The notes under the pieces: generated by a model
The model's input: the letters and a program-made list of their open reading frames with translations, nothing else
Told to the model about the DNA's origin: nothing
Databases searched by the model: none
NCBI GenBank assembly: GCA_039942715.1
Contig: JBDVBY010000011.1
Span: 186,001-250,000 of the forward strand
Reading direction: 5' to 3'
DNA: 64,000 bases
Source of the DNA: JABDJX01 sp039942715
Lineage (GTDB): Bacteria > Pseudomonadota > Alphaproteobacteria > Rhodobacterales > Rhodobacteraceae
In this document: positions 45,149 to 54,050 of the stretch, in pieces
Layout of the letters: the number at the start of each line of letters is the position of its first letter
Position numbering within the stretch: the stretch's first letter is position 1
Made by a program: the position numbers and the translations under genes

Positions 45149-46035
45149 GAGCGACCTCCTCGCAGCATTTTGAAGGCGTCGCCAAAGGCTTCCATTGCAT
45201 TTGCGGGCACAACGATTGTGCTGCTGGATGGGCTTGCGCCAAGGGCGGTCAGCGATTCAACTTGCTTCAAAGCAACCTGATACTGCGCGGCTTCAAGACC
45301 GTTGTCTTGGATGGCCTGCGCAACCACACCTGTGGCGTAAGCTTCAGCATCTGCCTGAACACGACGCGCCTTGGCGACCTGCTCGGCGGCATAAAGCTCC
45401 GCATCAGCGCTTAACTCAACAGCGCGTTTTTCACCTTCTGCACGGGTCACAGCGGCACGACGCTCGCGTTCGGCGTTCAACTGCTGCAACATCGCATCGC
45501 GAGTCGCCTGATCAAGGTTCACGTCTAGCAATTCAGCACGCGTCACCTCGATCCCCCAGTCATCTACCTGCTGCTCAACGGCTTCTTTAACAGTTGTAAT
45601 AAGGGTTGCTCGGTTCGATTGAACCTCGTCTAGTTCCATTTTACCAATCTCGGCACGGACAATACCTGCCACTGTCGTAGCAATCGCGGCATCCACATCG
45701 CGGATACGGTAAACGGTCTTTTCAGGCTCGGTGATCCGGTAGAACACAGATGTTTCAACCTGAACCAGCACGTTGTCTGCGGTAATCGCATCTTGGCTGG
45801 CATTTGGAAGCTGACGTTCAAGAATAGAGATTTGATGTGCGACGCGGTCCAAAAAAGGCACGATAAAGTTGATGCCAGGCCCAAGCACTGTGCGCAGGCG
45901 ACCAAAGCGTTCAACCACGTGCTTTTCAGACTGCGAAACGATCCGCACACCCTTGAAAACGGTTAGAATAATGAGGGCTGCAAGCAAAAGCGTGGCAATG
46001 CCGCCGCCGCCCAAAATGGAAATAATCTCGTTCAT
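45145..46035 (-). CDS. SPFH/band 7 (paraslipin, QmcA-like) membrane protein
   Basis: The 296-residue protein has an N-terminal membrane helix, the band 7 domain (about 25-200, with VVERFGRLRTVLGPGINFI) and a helical Ala/Glu-rich C-terminal part. Known members form large oligomers that restrain FtsH-type proteases. The NfeD partner follows by overlap. The 180 bp upstream show no gene. Confidence 0.92.
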   Translation of the reverse strand: MNEIISILGGGGIATLLLAALIILTVFKGVRIVSQSEKHVVERFGRLRTVLGPGINFIVPFLDRVAHQISILERQLPNASQDAITADNVLVQVETSVFYRITEPEKTVYRIRDVDAAIATTVAGIVRAEIGKMELDEVQSNRATLITTVKEAVEQQVDDWGIEVTRAELLDVNLDQATRDAMLQQLNAERERRAAVTRAEGEKRAVELSADAELYAAEQVAKARRVQADAEAYATGVVAQAIQDNGLEAAQYQVALKQVESLTALGASPSSSTIVVPANAMEAFGDAFKMLRGGRS

Positions 46036-46215
46036 ATAACTGTCCCTTATTGTTGTTGTTGATCAATAGATGGGCATTGAACGCCCTGTTTTCAATAACT
46101 TGTGATCCAAATGCGCAGCCGCGTGGCGTTCAGATCACATGCAAAAAGCACAATAAACCAAGGGAAACAGCACCTGTTTTTGAGCAAGTATGAAGTAGAA
46201 TGTGTTGGTCAGCAC

Positions 46216-46818
46216 CTAACCTTTGGGCGCGGTTGCCTCCATAGATGAACGCGCGTTCATTTCTGTGAACCATGCCGCCAAAGCGTCATTATCCGAACGC
46301 CATTGCCGCGCGTCGTGACGGAAATCGATATACGCCAACGCGCAGGCAACCGAGATGTGCCCCATTGTCAAAGGCCCGCTCAACTGATCGATAAAGGTGG
46401 TGTTTAGAGCCCTAATCGCGCGAGCCGCTTTGGTCCATTGTGCTTCGATCCACTGGGCTGATTGTTCGTCTACGGGTCTAAGCCGGACCTCATAGGCCAT
46501 GGAAACTGTGCAATCCATGATGCCGTCGCCAGCGGCCTCTAAGTGTTTGGTCTGCCAATTATCCTCGGGATAAAAAGCACCGCCAAAGTGCTCGTTCAAA
46601 TACATGCTGATCACCCGGCTGTCATAAAGAACGCGTCCGTCGTCAATCTCAAGCGCCGGAATTTTCCCCAAGGGATTTGCCGCGATCAAGGTCTCTGAGG
46701 AATTGAACGCAGTCGTTGCAACCGGTTCGCGCACTACCGCGCTACTGGCGCCAAGTTCATGTAAAAGCACATTTATTTTGCGCACGTAAGGGGAAGCAGC
46801 GGAGTCAAAGAGTTTCAT
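46216..46818 (-). CDS. Glutathione S-transferase family protein
   Basis: The 200-residue protein begins MKLFDSAASPYVRKINVLLHE with the thioredoxin-like N-terminal domain, NPLGKIPALE for the cis-proline, and the all-helical C-terminal domain. Start at 46818; an upstream in-frame extension is unlikely. The substrate is unknown. Confidence 0.9.
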   Translation of the reverse strand: MKLFDSAASPYVRKINVLLHELGASSAVVREPVATTAFNSSETLIAANPLGKIPALEIDDGRVLYDSRVISMYLNEHFGGAFYPEDNWQTKHLEAAGDGIMDCTVSMAYEVRLRPVDEQSAQWIEAQWTKAARAIRALNTTFIDQLSGPLTMGHISVACALAYIDFRHDARQWRSDNDALAAWFTEMNARSSMEATAPKG

Positions 46819-47170
46819 GATACATGCCTTTTGAGTTGTCGCGTTGGCCAAGCTTTAGACTTTGGATGCCGCGATGACGAGAGGCAAAGGTGTTGGTGTG
46901 ACGGGCGGACCGCTAATGTCGGCTAGGATGTTGCATTCCCGAGGACCTGTTTTCACAGGTGGGCGCCGGGTAAGTGGACCACGATCCAAACAGAGCCAGC
47001 TCCCTCGGTTTTGCTTAAGGCCACCGGAATGTATCCTGTATGTCGCGCACAGCAGAGACCCGTCACAAACTGCAGATAGAGCGGCGGGGTTGGTTTTGCA
47101 ACTTTTGCACCCAATCTACCGCGCCTTTTGGTGCTTGTTAAATGTTGCTGCTTTGTTCACAGTTGTGAAC
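46819..47170. other. Intergenic region between GST and mmcB
   Basis: This 352-bp divergent region has a short hairpin (ACCTGT-TTTC-ACAGGT, 46945-46960), a LexA-type direct repeat and a palindrome at its right end. The in-frame codons upstream of 47171 do not look coding. Confidence 0.5.
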
Positions 47171-47171
47171 A
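47144..47171 (+). promoter_or_regulatory. LexA-type direct repeat and palindrome at the mmcB start
   Basis: GTTG-N7-GTTC (47144-47158) differs by one base from the alphaproteobacterial SOS box GTTC-N7-GTTC. It overlaps an 18-bp inverted repeat TGTTCACAGTTGTGAACA (47154-47171) whose last base is the A of the ATG. No ribosome site is seen, so the mRNA may be leaderless. Confidence 0.55.
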
Positions 47172-47617
47172 TGCCTAACGACCTTGCTCAGATGAAACCG
47201 GGACAGCTTTTGGCGCGTGGAGTTTGCCGTCATTTGCTGAGTCATAACTTTGTTTCTGTTGAGGAATTAGTGCCCACACCCGGTCTGCGCGTTGATGTGA
47301 TGGCATTGGGCCCGAAATCTGAAATTTGGATCATCGAATGTAAATCAAGCCGGGTTGATTTTACGTCGGATTGCAAATGGCGGGGATACCTAGAGTGGTG
47401 CGATCGGTACTTTTGGGCAGTGGATGAGGATTTTCCGACCGAGCTTTTGCCTGCCGAGACCGGTTTAATCATTGCAGATCAGTACGATGCTGAGTTGGTG
47501 CGAATGGGGGACGAAAGCAAGCTTGCCCCTGCTCGGCGCAAAGTGATGGTGCAGAAATTTGCGCGCCACGCAGCGATGCGCTGGCATACTGCGCGTGATC
47601 CGGGATTGATGACTTGA
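47171..47617 (+). CDS. mmcB: MmcB-family DNA repair protein
   Basis: The 148-residue protein has a PD-(D/E)xK nuclease-like core: LRVDVMALGPKSEIWIIECK supplies Asp and Glu-x-Lys, spaced as in the MmcB family. Caulobacter MmcB is an SOS gene needed for mitomycin C resistance. The start at 47171 (MPNDLAQMKPGQLL) fits the family, though 103 upstream codons are open. The promoter carries an SOS-type box. Confidence 0.85.
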   Translation: MPNDLAQMKPGQLLARGVCRHLLSHNFVSVEELVPTPGLRVDVMALGPKSEIWIIECKSSRVDFTSDCKWRGYLEWCDRYFWAVDEDFPTELLPAETGLIIADQYDAELVRMGDESKLAPARRKVMVQKFARHAAMRWHTARDPGLMT

Positions 47618-47639
47618 TGCACCGTACGCGCAACGGGTT

Positions 47640-47798
47640 GGTGTTGCGCGAGACATCCACGCCGATTAACCCCTAAATCCTAGCAAAAACAGGCGTCAGT
47701 GCCACGTTGGTATCGCGTCGGTAAGACGTCGGTATAGCGTAGGTGCGTGTTGAACGGGTGTGCACCCAGACCACTAGATGTGGTGCGCGCGGTAAGAA
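47640..47798 (+). repeat. 159-bp modular intergenic element, copy B
   Basis: On the plus strand the order is GGTGTTGCGCG (47640-47650), 14 bases, ATTAAC (47665-47670), 34 bases, four 11-bp units (47705-47748: CGTTGGTATCG, CGTCGGTAAGA, CGTCGGTATAG, CGTAGGTGCGT), 40 bases, GCGGTAAGAA (47789-47798). A fifth weaker unit CGTCAGTGCCA precedes at 47694. Copy A is at 21007-21165, inverted. Confidence 0.75.
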
Positions 47799-47891
47799 GT
47801 GTTACTGACACATTAACCGGAAACTCACCAAACAAATCGCCATTTTTTCGTCACGACGCTGAAATAGGGATAATCTGAACTTAAAAGCAGC

Positions 47892-49361
47892 ATGGGTGCC
47901 ATGAAGAAGTTTCTGTTGTTCATCGTGGTTCTTTTAGTCGCCGCCTCTGCTGCAGCTGCTTTTGCTGTTGGCTTGCCTACTTTGTTGGTGGCTGCCTTTT
48001 TCTTCGTCGCCGGCCTAAAAGGCCCCCCGCCAATTCCCGAAGAGCTTAACGTTGCCATGCCTTTGAGCATAGGTGAAAGCCACTTTCTGGAAGTCGGCCC
48101 TGCAACAGAGTTTCTGCAAACGGCAATTGATGATGAGGGACGCCATTTCATTCTTGGGCGAACGGATCGTGGAAACGGAGTGCCATGGATCGCCGAGTGG
48201 TCCAGTCACGACACAATTGGTGAACCGATTATCCTTTCGAGCAGCGATGGCTATCGGCCCGTCCCAGAGGTTTTTGCCATTGCAAGCGACGAAGCGGTTT
48301 ATGTTCAAAACAAAGGTGTCGATGAGGACAAGGAAAAGGTGTTTGACGAAACAGTCCATGAACGCCGTCGCTACTACGAGTTTGCGAGATGGAGTTTTTT
48401 TGAAACGCGCGCCGAACTTACGTTTGTCCCCCTTGGCGCGGGGCCAACAGAGCGCTTAACACCATTTGGTGCGCTTGATGCACGTCTCACCAACGTAACG
48501 CGAAGCCCGCAGGGGTTTGTTGCAGGTGGCTATGTTGTGCCCGAGGGGACGCGCGCGTCTTATCCGGCACTGGTGCAAACAGACACGCGCGGCAAGCCTC
48601 TTAATAGCTTTGTTTTCAAGGACGGTTTTGGAGAAGGATCGCATTGGATCGACGATGTGCATCCCATAGAGTCAGATCGGTTTCTGGTGGTTGGACGCAC
48701 GACGGTTGCCCGAGGCGCATTTATCGGCTGGATCGGCAGTGTGGATGTCGCATCAGGAGAATTACGCCGCATTGGAGAGACGTTTGACGCGTCTGGCCAG
48801 ACCATTCTTCAGCCAACGGACGGCGGCTATTCCCTTGTGACGGAATCGCAAGTTTTGCGCATTGATGAGACCGGTCATCAGGTTTGGCGTTTGGGGTATG
48901 CAGCTGCGCGCGGGCCTGGACCGTTTGATCAATTTGACGTCATGGCAACTGCGGCAACATCTGACGGTGGGCTTTGGATTGCTGGCACGGTTGCGGGCGG
49001 TGAATGGGTTGCTTGGCTGGCAAAAGTGTCAAGCATGGGTGAAGCGGAGCGCTGGTCGCAGTGGGGGTCTTTCGATAACTCTGAGCGGATTGTTGGTCTT
49101 GTCCCCGATCGTGTGAGTGGTGGTGTCGACGCCTTTGGAGTGGTGCTTTGTCGGGGGCCCACGCAATGTGGGTCAATCTTTGCACGTGGATTTGTGCTTG
49201 GCCTGCCGTCGTCTGGTGGCTTGAACGAGTCAACGCTGGATGCGTTTTTCGACTATGCTAAAAACTATGAGCGACCCAAAGATATTTCCGAGAGCGATCC
49301 TGAGCTTTGCAGCGATGTCGATATGGCGGTTTGCTTGGCCGTGCAGAATATTCCGCGGTAA
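47892..49361 (+). CDS. Membrane-anchored protein of unknown function, beta-propeller-like
   Basis: I do not recognise this 489-residue protein. It begins with an uncleaved anchor or signal of about 35 hydrophobic residues (KKFLLFIVVLLVAASAAA...). The rest is rich in beta strand, with repeated blocks such as GGYVVPEG, GRTTVARGAFIG and GGYSLVTESQVLRID, a pattern typical of beta-propeller or kelch-like folds. ATGs at 47892 and 47901 are both possible. It lies just downstream of element B. Confidence 0.75.
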   Translation: MGAMKKFLLFIVVLLVAASAAAAFAVGLPTLLVAAFFFVAGLKGPPPIPEELNVAMPLSIGESHFLEVGPATEFLQTAIDDEGRHFILGRTDRGNGVPWIAEWSSHDTIGEPIILSSSDGYRPVPEVFAIASDEAVYVQNKGVDEDKEKVFDETVHERRRYYEFARWSFFETRAELTFVPLGAGPTERLTPFGALDARLTNVTRSPQGFVAGGYVVPEGTRASYPALVQTDTRGKPLNSFVFKDGFGEGSHWIDDVHPIESDRFLVVGRTTVARGAFIGWIGSVDVASGELRRIGETFDASGQTILQPTDGGYSLVTESQVLRIDETGHQVWRLGYAAARGPGPFDQFDVMATAATSDGGLWIAGTVAGGEWVAWLAKVSSMGEAERWSQWGSFDNSERIVGLVPDRVSGGVDAFGVVLCRGPTQCGSIFARGFVLGLPSSGGLNESTLDAFFDYAKNYERPKDISESDPELCSDVDMAVCLAVQNIPR

Positions 49362-49568
49362 TTATTTCTTCTTCCCGCCCTTTGACGCCATCGCCCTTGC
49401 GCGTCCCGCGGCGGCCTTTATCTCATCAGCTATCTCTTCGGCCTCTTCAGGGTCGAAATCCATCGGGACAGAAATTCCGTCACCCTCCACGTAGATGCGC
49501 ACCATGCCCAACGACGTGGGGCCGATTTGCAGGTTGGCGGTGACGTCGCTTTCCTTGTCGATACTCAT
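49362..49568 (-). CDS. DUF6324-like small protein
   Basis: The 68-residue protein (MSIDKESDVTANLQIGPTSLG...) has a beta-rich N-terminus and an acidic helix DFDPEEAEEIADEIKAAAG, with a Lys-rich end. It resembles a small family conserved in Rhodobacteraceae, named from memory. AAGGGGA lies 6 bases before the ATG at 49568, which decides it against the ATG at 49574. Confidence 0.7.
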   Translation of the reverse strand: MSIDKESDVTANLQIGPTSLGMVRIYVEGDGISVPMDFDPEEAEEIADEIKAAAGRARAMASKGGKKK

Positions 49569-49674
49569 AGTCATTCCCCTTCAACAGACGGCTTTTGGAC
49601 GTAGCGCGTGATGTGCGTTCGAGCAAGGCGAATCCCTTGCAATCGAAAACCAGCGGCGCTAGATAAACTGCTGT

Positions 49675-49751
49675 GCCGCCTTAGCTCAGTTGGTTAGAGC
49701 GCTTGATTGTGGATCAAGAGGCCCCTGGTTCAATTCCAGGAGGTGGTACCA
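49675..49751 (+). tRNA. tRNA-His(GTG)
   Basis: All four arms fold: D stem GCTC/GAGC, anticodon stem CTTGA/TCAAG around TTGTGGA (anticodon GTG), T stem CCTGG/CCAGG, and an encoded CCA end. The base before G1 is T, so no G-1 is encoded, and the discriminator is A. This is the known alphaproteobacterial deviation from the universal G-1/C73 tRNA-His. Confidence 0.97.
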
Positions 49752-49757
49752 TTCCTC

Positions 49758-50129
49758 TCAATTGATGCTTTCGCCGAAGAAGATCAGCGTGCAGTCTTCG
49801 TCGATAACGTGGAATTCGCGTTGATTGTAGTCTTGGTTGAATGGCGCGCGCACGCGTCCTTCAGGAAGCTTTGCAAGGGCTTGTTCCATCGAGGCATAGA
49901 TCGCGTCGATGTCTTGGACATCAATGTAGAAGCTTCCTTGCCGTTCGGGTGTGTGCAGATCAACGCCTGCGTCGACTTGGACCAATCGGATCGCTGCGCC
50001 ATCGCGTTTCAGGAAAGCGTAGTTTTCGGCTTGAAAGCCCACAGCGAAGCCAAGTGTGTCACGGTAAAAGGCGATCTGATCCTCCAGATTGGTGCAAGGC
50101 ACAAATGGAGTGATCTGTGTGAGGCGCAT
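49758..50129 (-). CDS. VOC-superfamily (glyoxalase/bleomycin resistance) protein
   Basis: The 123-residue protein has the two beta-alpha-beta units of the vicinal oxygen chelate fold: ITPFVPCTNLEDQIAFYRDTLGF at the start and the C-terminal FHVIDEDCTLIFFGE with a metal-ligand Glu. The start at 50129 (MRLTQIT) is one base after the neighbour's stop. Substrate unknown. A tRNA gene lies 6 bp beyond its stop. Confidence 0.85.
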   Translation of the reverse strand: MRLTQITPFVPCTNLEDQIAFYRDTLGFAVGFQAENYAFLKRDGAAIRLVQVDAGVDLHTPERQGSFYIDVQDIDAIYASMEQALAKLPEGRVRAPFNQDYNQREFHVIDEDCTLIFFGESIN

Positions 50130-50130
50130 A

Positions 50131-50454
50131 TTACCCGCTGGCTCTATCAACGTAGGCTTGCAACTCTTCGGACTTGGCACGGGCTGTGCGCAGACCGTCC
50201 ATTGCTGCCTCTAGCTCGGCTTCGGTTTGGCTTAGTTTGTTGGTCAGTTCGGCTTCGCGTTGCTGAAAGTAGGTTGTAGTCTCGTCGCGTTCTTCTTCGG
50301 CTTTGTGAAGCTCTTGTGCCATCTTATCGAGGTCATCCATGTCAGAACGAGTGACGCGGGTAATGCGCGATATAAGCCAATGCGAAAACCATCCGGCAAG
50401 GAACGCCATGAACAAAATTGCGGCAGTGGCTGCGATAAACTCGGCACCGTTCAT
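50131..50454 (-). CDS. Single-helix membrane protein with coiled coil
   Basis: The 107-residue protein has one membrane helix (about 7-30) and a long cytoplasmic coiled coil (40-102; KMAQELHKAEEERDETT). It overlaps the OmpA-family gene upstream by ATGA, so the two proteins are made together and may interact through the membrane. I do not recognise a named family. Confidence 0.8.
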   Translation of the reverse strand: MNGAEFIAATAAILFMAFLAGWFSHWLISRITRVTRSDMDDLDKMAQELHKAEEERDETTTYFQQREAELTNKLSQTEAELEAAMDGLRTARAKSEELQAYVDRASG

Positions 50455-52313
50455 TGGTCTTCCTCAGTGGGTTCTTCGGTATTTTTAGTCGTCTGGGTTG
50501 GCGTAAGAAGCTTAAATTCGATGCGACGGTTTGCTTCGCGGCCATTCTCTGTTTCGTTGTCAGCGATAGGCTGGGCTTCGCCGTACCCTATGGCGGACAG
50601 GTTCGAGACAAGCACACGGCGCGCCATGATCGCGTTTAGAACGGCATCAGCGCGGGCTTGGCTTAGCTGTTCGTTCATCACATCGCGGCCCTGACTGTCT
50701 GTGTGGCCAGCGATTTCAATATCCACGTGTTGACACTGGCGCACGATTTCAGCGATCGCGTCAATCGTTTCGATCGCGTCAGATTCAATGTCGGTGGAAG
50801 AGGGCGCAAATGTGATCTTACGCTTACCTGCGGCTTCGGTGATCATCAGGATGCACTTCTCTGGGCTCGGGATTGAGGCCAGCGGATCAAGCGCTTCGGA
50901 ATAGTTGATATCGAGTGAGTACCGCGCACCGTCAAGCTTGGATGACAAGATGCGGGCCATTTCGGATTGCGCACCTTTCACGCCTGTCGCACCGCTGATT
51001 TGAATGCTGTCTACAGTGACAGATGCAATTCCGTTGTTCAGGAATTGCAGCGCCTCAAGAGCGGCAAGAACGCGGGTGGGCCAGCCTGCAGGCATGGACG
51101 GATCAATGCGCACTGCAGGGTATATTTTGTCGGCGCCGAACTGGGCTGCGGCAAAGCTTTCGACTGCGGCGCGGGTGGCATCGTCCGAAAGACGTCCGCG
51201 CAATTGCACTTGGCCTTCGGGGGAGCGGACGGCGGAAAACTCGGGTGGGGCGGCTTCACCGGATGCCACTGCAACGGGTTGTTTTGGCAAAATGGTAGAA
51301 AGCGAGAATACTTCGGGCAACGCGGCCTCAAGATCACCCGCGGCACGCTCAAACAGAGACTCAGAGGTGCCTTGGCGCGCGATCAATGCGACATCCGCGT
51401 TCGAGAGTGTCAGAGTGCCGCCCCCAATCGTTGCGAGCGCTCTGATTCCAGCAGTGGCGGCGTCGCCCCATCTGGTGGAGGGTGTTCCAAGGGCAAGGAT
51501 ACAATCGGGCTGCCCCGTCATCCCAGCGTCACGCGCTGCTTTGATCACAGCGCGCATTGCAGCGCCACTGTCGACGGCACAGGCGTCAAAGTGCGGCCCG
51601 GCTTCGTCGATGACAAAGCGCAAGGTAAAAGGTGCGACCACGGGGCGTGGCGCGGTGATATTTAGATCGAGACGCACGTTGTTCGGGGCCATACGCGCAA
51701 AGCGACGTTCCATTGCCACCCGGTCATCGGCGTCCTTGGCAGCAGCCTTGATCGACACGCGTCGAGGCGTGATCGAGACTTTGGAGCGCGGTAGGACCTC
51801 AAGAACCTCAAGCCCGAAAGCCAGCGCGTCGTCCCATCCAGCGGGTGGATCAAAGTCTGCGTTTTCAAGCAAATCAGCCACAGGCGTATCCCCTGCGATA
51901 CTCATAACCTGCTCGACAATTGCGTCTGGTTCAGAGGACGTTGGCACCAACCCGATCAACGAAATGCCATCAGAGTTTTTCAGCACTTCAATAGAGAAAT
52001 CCGGCACTTTCAGAGCTGCGACCGCTTCGACGTCCATCCCGTCGATGATGCGAGAGGCATCAACAACGGTGCCAGCAGTGGACAGGGCGGCGAAACGTGT
52101 TGCTTCGTCAGGTGCGGTGCCAGTCAAGGTAACTGAGAGGCCGTCGACTAGAATATCTGTCCATTCATTGCCGCTTTGGGTCATGACCAGATCAAGATCG
52201 GTCAGCGCCTGGCTTTCAATCTTGTCCTTGGCCCAAAAGGCCACACCGACACATCCGACCGCTGCGATGGCGATTGCAATAAAGTGGGGCAAGATACGCG
52301 AGAGAGCTGACAT
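50451..52313 (-). CDS. OmpA-family protein with BON-like domains
   Basis: The 620-residue protein has an N-terminal membrane helix (about 10-30), repeated BON-like units in the middle (for example GLSVTLTGTAPDEATRF) and a C-terminal OmpA peptidoglycan-binding domain (about 500-605: IEIAGHTDSQG, LSQARADAV, IGYGEAQPI, NRRIEF). It probably spans from inner membrane to cell wall. The coiled-coil gene follows by overlap. Start MSALSRILPHF at 52313; a reading from 52349 adds 12 codons. Confidence 0.88.
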   Translation of the reverse strand: MSALSRILPHFIAIAIAAVGCVGVAFWAKDKIESQALTDLDLVMTQSGNEWTDILVDGLSVTLTGTAPDEATRFAALSTAGTVVDASRIIDGMDVEAVAALKVPDFSIEVLKNSDGISLIGLVPTSSEPDAIVEQVMSIAGDTPVADLLENADFDPPAGWDDALAFGLEVLEVLPRSKVSITPRRVSIKAAAKDADDRVAMERRFARMAPNNVRLDLNITAPRPVVAPFTLRFVIDEAGPHFDACAVDSGAAMRAVIKAARDAGMTGQPDCILALGTPSTRWGDAATAGIRALATIGGGTLTLSNADVALIARQGTSESLFERAAGDLEAALPEVFSLSTILPKQPVAVASGEAAPPEFSAVRSPEGQVQLRGRLSDDATRAAVESFAAAQFGADKIYPAVRIDPSMPAGWPTRVLAALEALQFLNNGIASVTVDSIQISGATGVKGAQSEMARILSSKLDGARYSLDINYSEALDPLASIPSPEKCILMITEAAGKRKITFAPSSTDIESDAIETIDAIAEIVRQCQHVDIEIAGHTDSQGRDVMNEQLSQARADAVLNAIMARRVLVSNLSAIGYGEAQPIADNETENGREANRRIEFKLLTPTQTTKNTEEPTEEDQ

Positions 52314-52349
52314 GGATGACGTGTTAATCCTCTGTGGTCCCGTGTGCAA

Positions 52350-53315
52350 TCATACGAAATGTGCAGCGGCAAGAAACGCCACAGGGATCAGGCCTGCATT
52401 TCGGTTGGAACGAAACAGTTTCAGGCATTGTTCCGGGTCTTCAGTGTGCAGGCCGCGCAATTGCAACGCCAGATGCCAACCAAACGCCCAAACGCCGCTC
52501 AAAGTGAGTGTAAGTTGCAGCGGCGTGGCCGACTCAACCAAAGCGGTGATCAAACCAGCGGTAAACAGAATAATGCATGTCACAAGAAAGCGGCGCAACC
52601 AGCGGGGTGTATCATCGCCAAACAGCCGTGCGGTTGACTTCACACCGATCAACGCGTCGTCTTCTTTGTCCTGGTGCGCATAAATCGTGTCGTAAAACAG
52701 CGTCCATGCGATGCCTGCGGCGTAAAGAAACACTGGCGCGATGCTTAGGCTGCCAGTGGCCGCCGCCCATGCCAAAAGCGCGCCCCAATTGAACGCAAGG
52801 CCAAGAAACACCTGCGGCCACCATGTAAAACGCTTCGCGAAAGGATAGACGCAGACGATGGCGAGAGAAGCGATGCCAAGGGCGATGGCGAGCCAGTTGA
52901 ACGTGAGTAAGATGCAAAACGCCAGCAGGGATTGAATCACCATCCAGATGATCGCCCCTTTGACGGTGACCTGACCCGATGGGATCGGGCGCGAGCGGGT
53001 GCGCTCGACCTTATCGTCAATGTTGCGGTCGGTGATGTCGTTCCACGTGCACCCCGCACCCCGCATCAGCCACGCGCCAATAGCACAACCGATTGCGATC
53101 CAAGCGTGATGCCCGGTGAAAGAGTCCTGCATGACCGAAGCAGCACCCAGGCCCCAAAAACAAGGGATCAGCAAAAGCCACGTGCCAATAGGGCGGTCCG
53201 CGCGAGACAGGCGCAGATACGGTCGCGACCAGTTTGGCGCATAAGTATCGACCCAGTTGTCGGGCACAGCATCTGCAACCGTTCCCATCTCTGGCGTCCC
53301 GTCTGTCTGCGTCAT
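52350..53315 (-). CDS. ubiA: 4-hydroxybenzoate polyprenyltransferase
   Basis: UbiA attaches the polyprenyl chain to 4-hydroxybenzoate in ubiquinone synthesis. The 321-residue membrane enzyme has the first Asp motif NDITDRNIDDKVERTRSRP and the second YAHQDKEDD. The start MTQTDGTPEMG at 53315 leaves a 12-bp gap to the divergent rsmE start. It works on the product of ispB. Confidence 0.94.
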   Translation of the reverse strand: MTQTDGTPEMGTVADAVPDNWVDTYAPNWSRPYLRLSRADRPIGTWLLLIPCFWGLGAASVMQDSFTGHHAWIAIGCAIGAWLMRGAGCTWNDITDRNIDDKVERTRSRPIPSGQVTVKGAIIWMVIQSLLAFCILLTFNWLAIALGIASLAIVCVYPFAKRFTWWPQVFLGLAFNWGALLAWAAATGSLSIAPVFLYAAGIAWTLFYDTIYAHQDKEDDALIGVKSTARLFGDDTPRWLRRFLVTCIILFTAGLITALVESATPLQLTLTLSGVWAFGWHLALQLRGLHTEDPEQCLKLFRSNRNAGLIPVAFLAAAHFV

Positions 53316-53327
53316 ATGTTGCCCTTT

Positions 53328-54050
53328 ATGAAAAGCGCGAAAGTCAGGCTCTTTGTAGATCAGCCCTTGGGCAAGGGGCAATCGGTTGCAGCGTCGCAAG
53401 CCCATGCACACTATTTATTTGGTGTGATGCGGCTTGGCGTTGGTGATTTTGTGTCCCTTTTCAACGGCATAGACGGAGAGTGGCAAGCTGAGGTGGCTGA
53501 GGCAGGCAAAAGGCGTGGTGTTTTGGTCTGCGTAGAGCAGTCTGCACCGTTGCAAATGCCGCCTGACCTTTGGCTGCTATTTGCGCCGATTAAGAAGGCA
53601 CGCACGGATTTTATCGTGGAAAAGGCGGCTGAAATGGGGGCTGCTAAAATTTGCCCAGTTCAAACGGCGTTTACCAACTCAGAGCGGATTAGACGGGATC
53701 GCTTGCAAGCCCATGCGGTTGAAGCTGCTGAGCAATGTGGCGGGACTTTTGTGCCCGACGTTGCCGAGATTGCCAAGTTAGAGACGGTTTTGGCGCAGTG
53801 GCCTGAAGATCGGCGACTGATGTTCTGCGATGAGGCTTTGGCTGGTAAGACGACTGCGTTACCTGATGACGGCGGGCTTTGGGCAATTTTGATCGGGCCT
53901 GAAGGTGGGTTTTCTGAGGCAGAACGTGTGCGTCTTTCAGGGTTGCCGCAGGCACATGCGGTGTCTTTAGGCCCGCGGATTTTGCGGGCGGATACGGCCG
54001 CAGTGGCTGCGATGACGCTTTGGCAGCAGCGTTTGGGGGACTGGCGATGA
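53328..54050 (+). CDS. rsmE: 16S rRNA m3U1498 methyltransferase
   Basis: RsmE methylates U1498 of 16S rRNA. The 240-residue protein has the N-terminal PUA-like domain and the C-terminal SPOUT knot with LIGPEGGFSEAE and LGPRILRADTAA. It overlaps the next gene by ATGA. The start at 53328 is set by divergence from ubiA. Confidence 0.94.
   Translation: MKSAKVRLFVDQPLGKGQSVAASQAHAHYLFGVMRLGVGDFVSLFNGIDGEWQAEVAEAGKRRGVLVCVEQSAPLQMPPDLWLLFAPIKKARTDFIVEKAAEMGAAKICPVQTAFTNSERIRRDRLQAHAVEAAEQCGGTFVPDVAEIAKLETVLAQWPEDRRLMFCDEALAGKTTALPDDGGLWAILIGPEGGFSEAERVRLSGLPQAHAVSLGPRILRADTAAVAAMTLWQQRLGDWR

Noticed and set aside
46862..47170. N-terminal extension of mmcB by 103 codons
   Set aside because: The extension has no family similarity, crosses the regulatory palindrome and looks non-coding; family length fits the start at 47171.
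51004..52683. 559-codon open frame on the plus strand
   Set aside because: It lies antisense to the OmpA-family gene and the 3' end of ubiA, whose domains are clear. The translation is Arg/Ser/Ala-rich, as expected from the shadow frame of a GC-rich gene.
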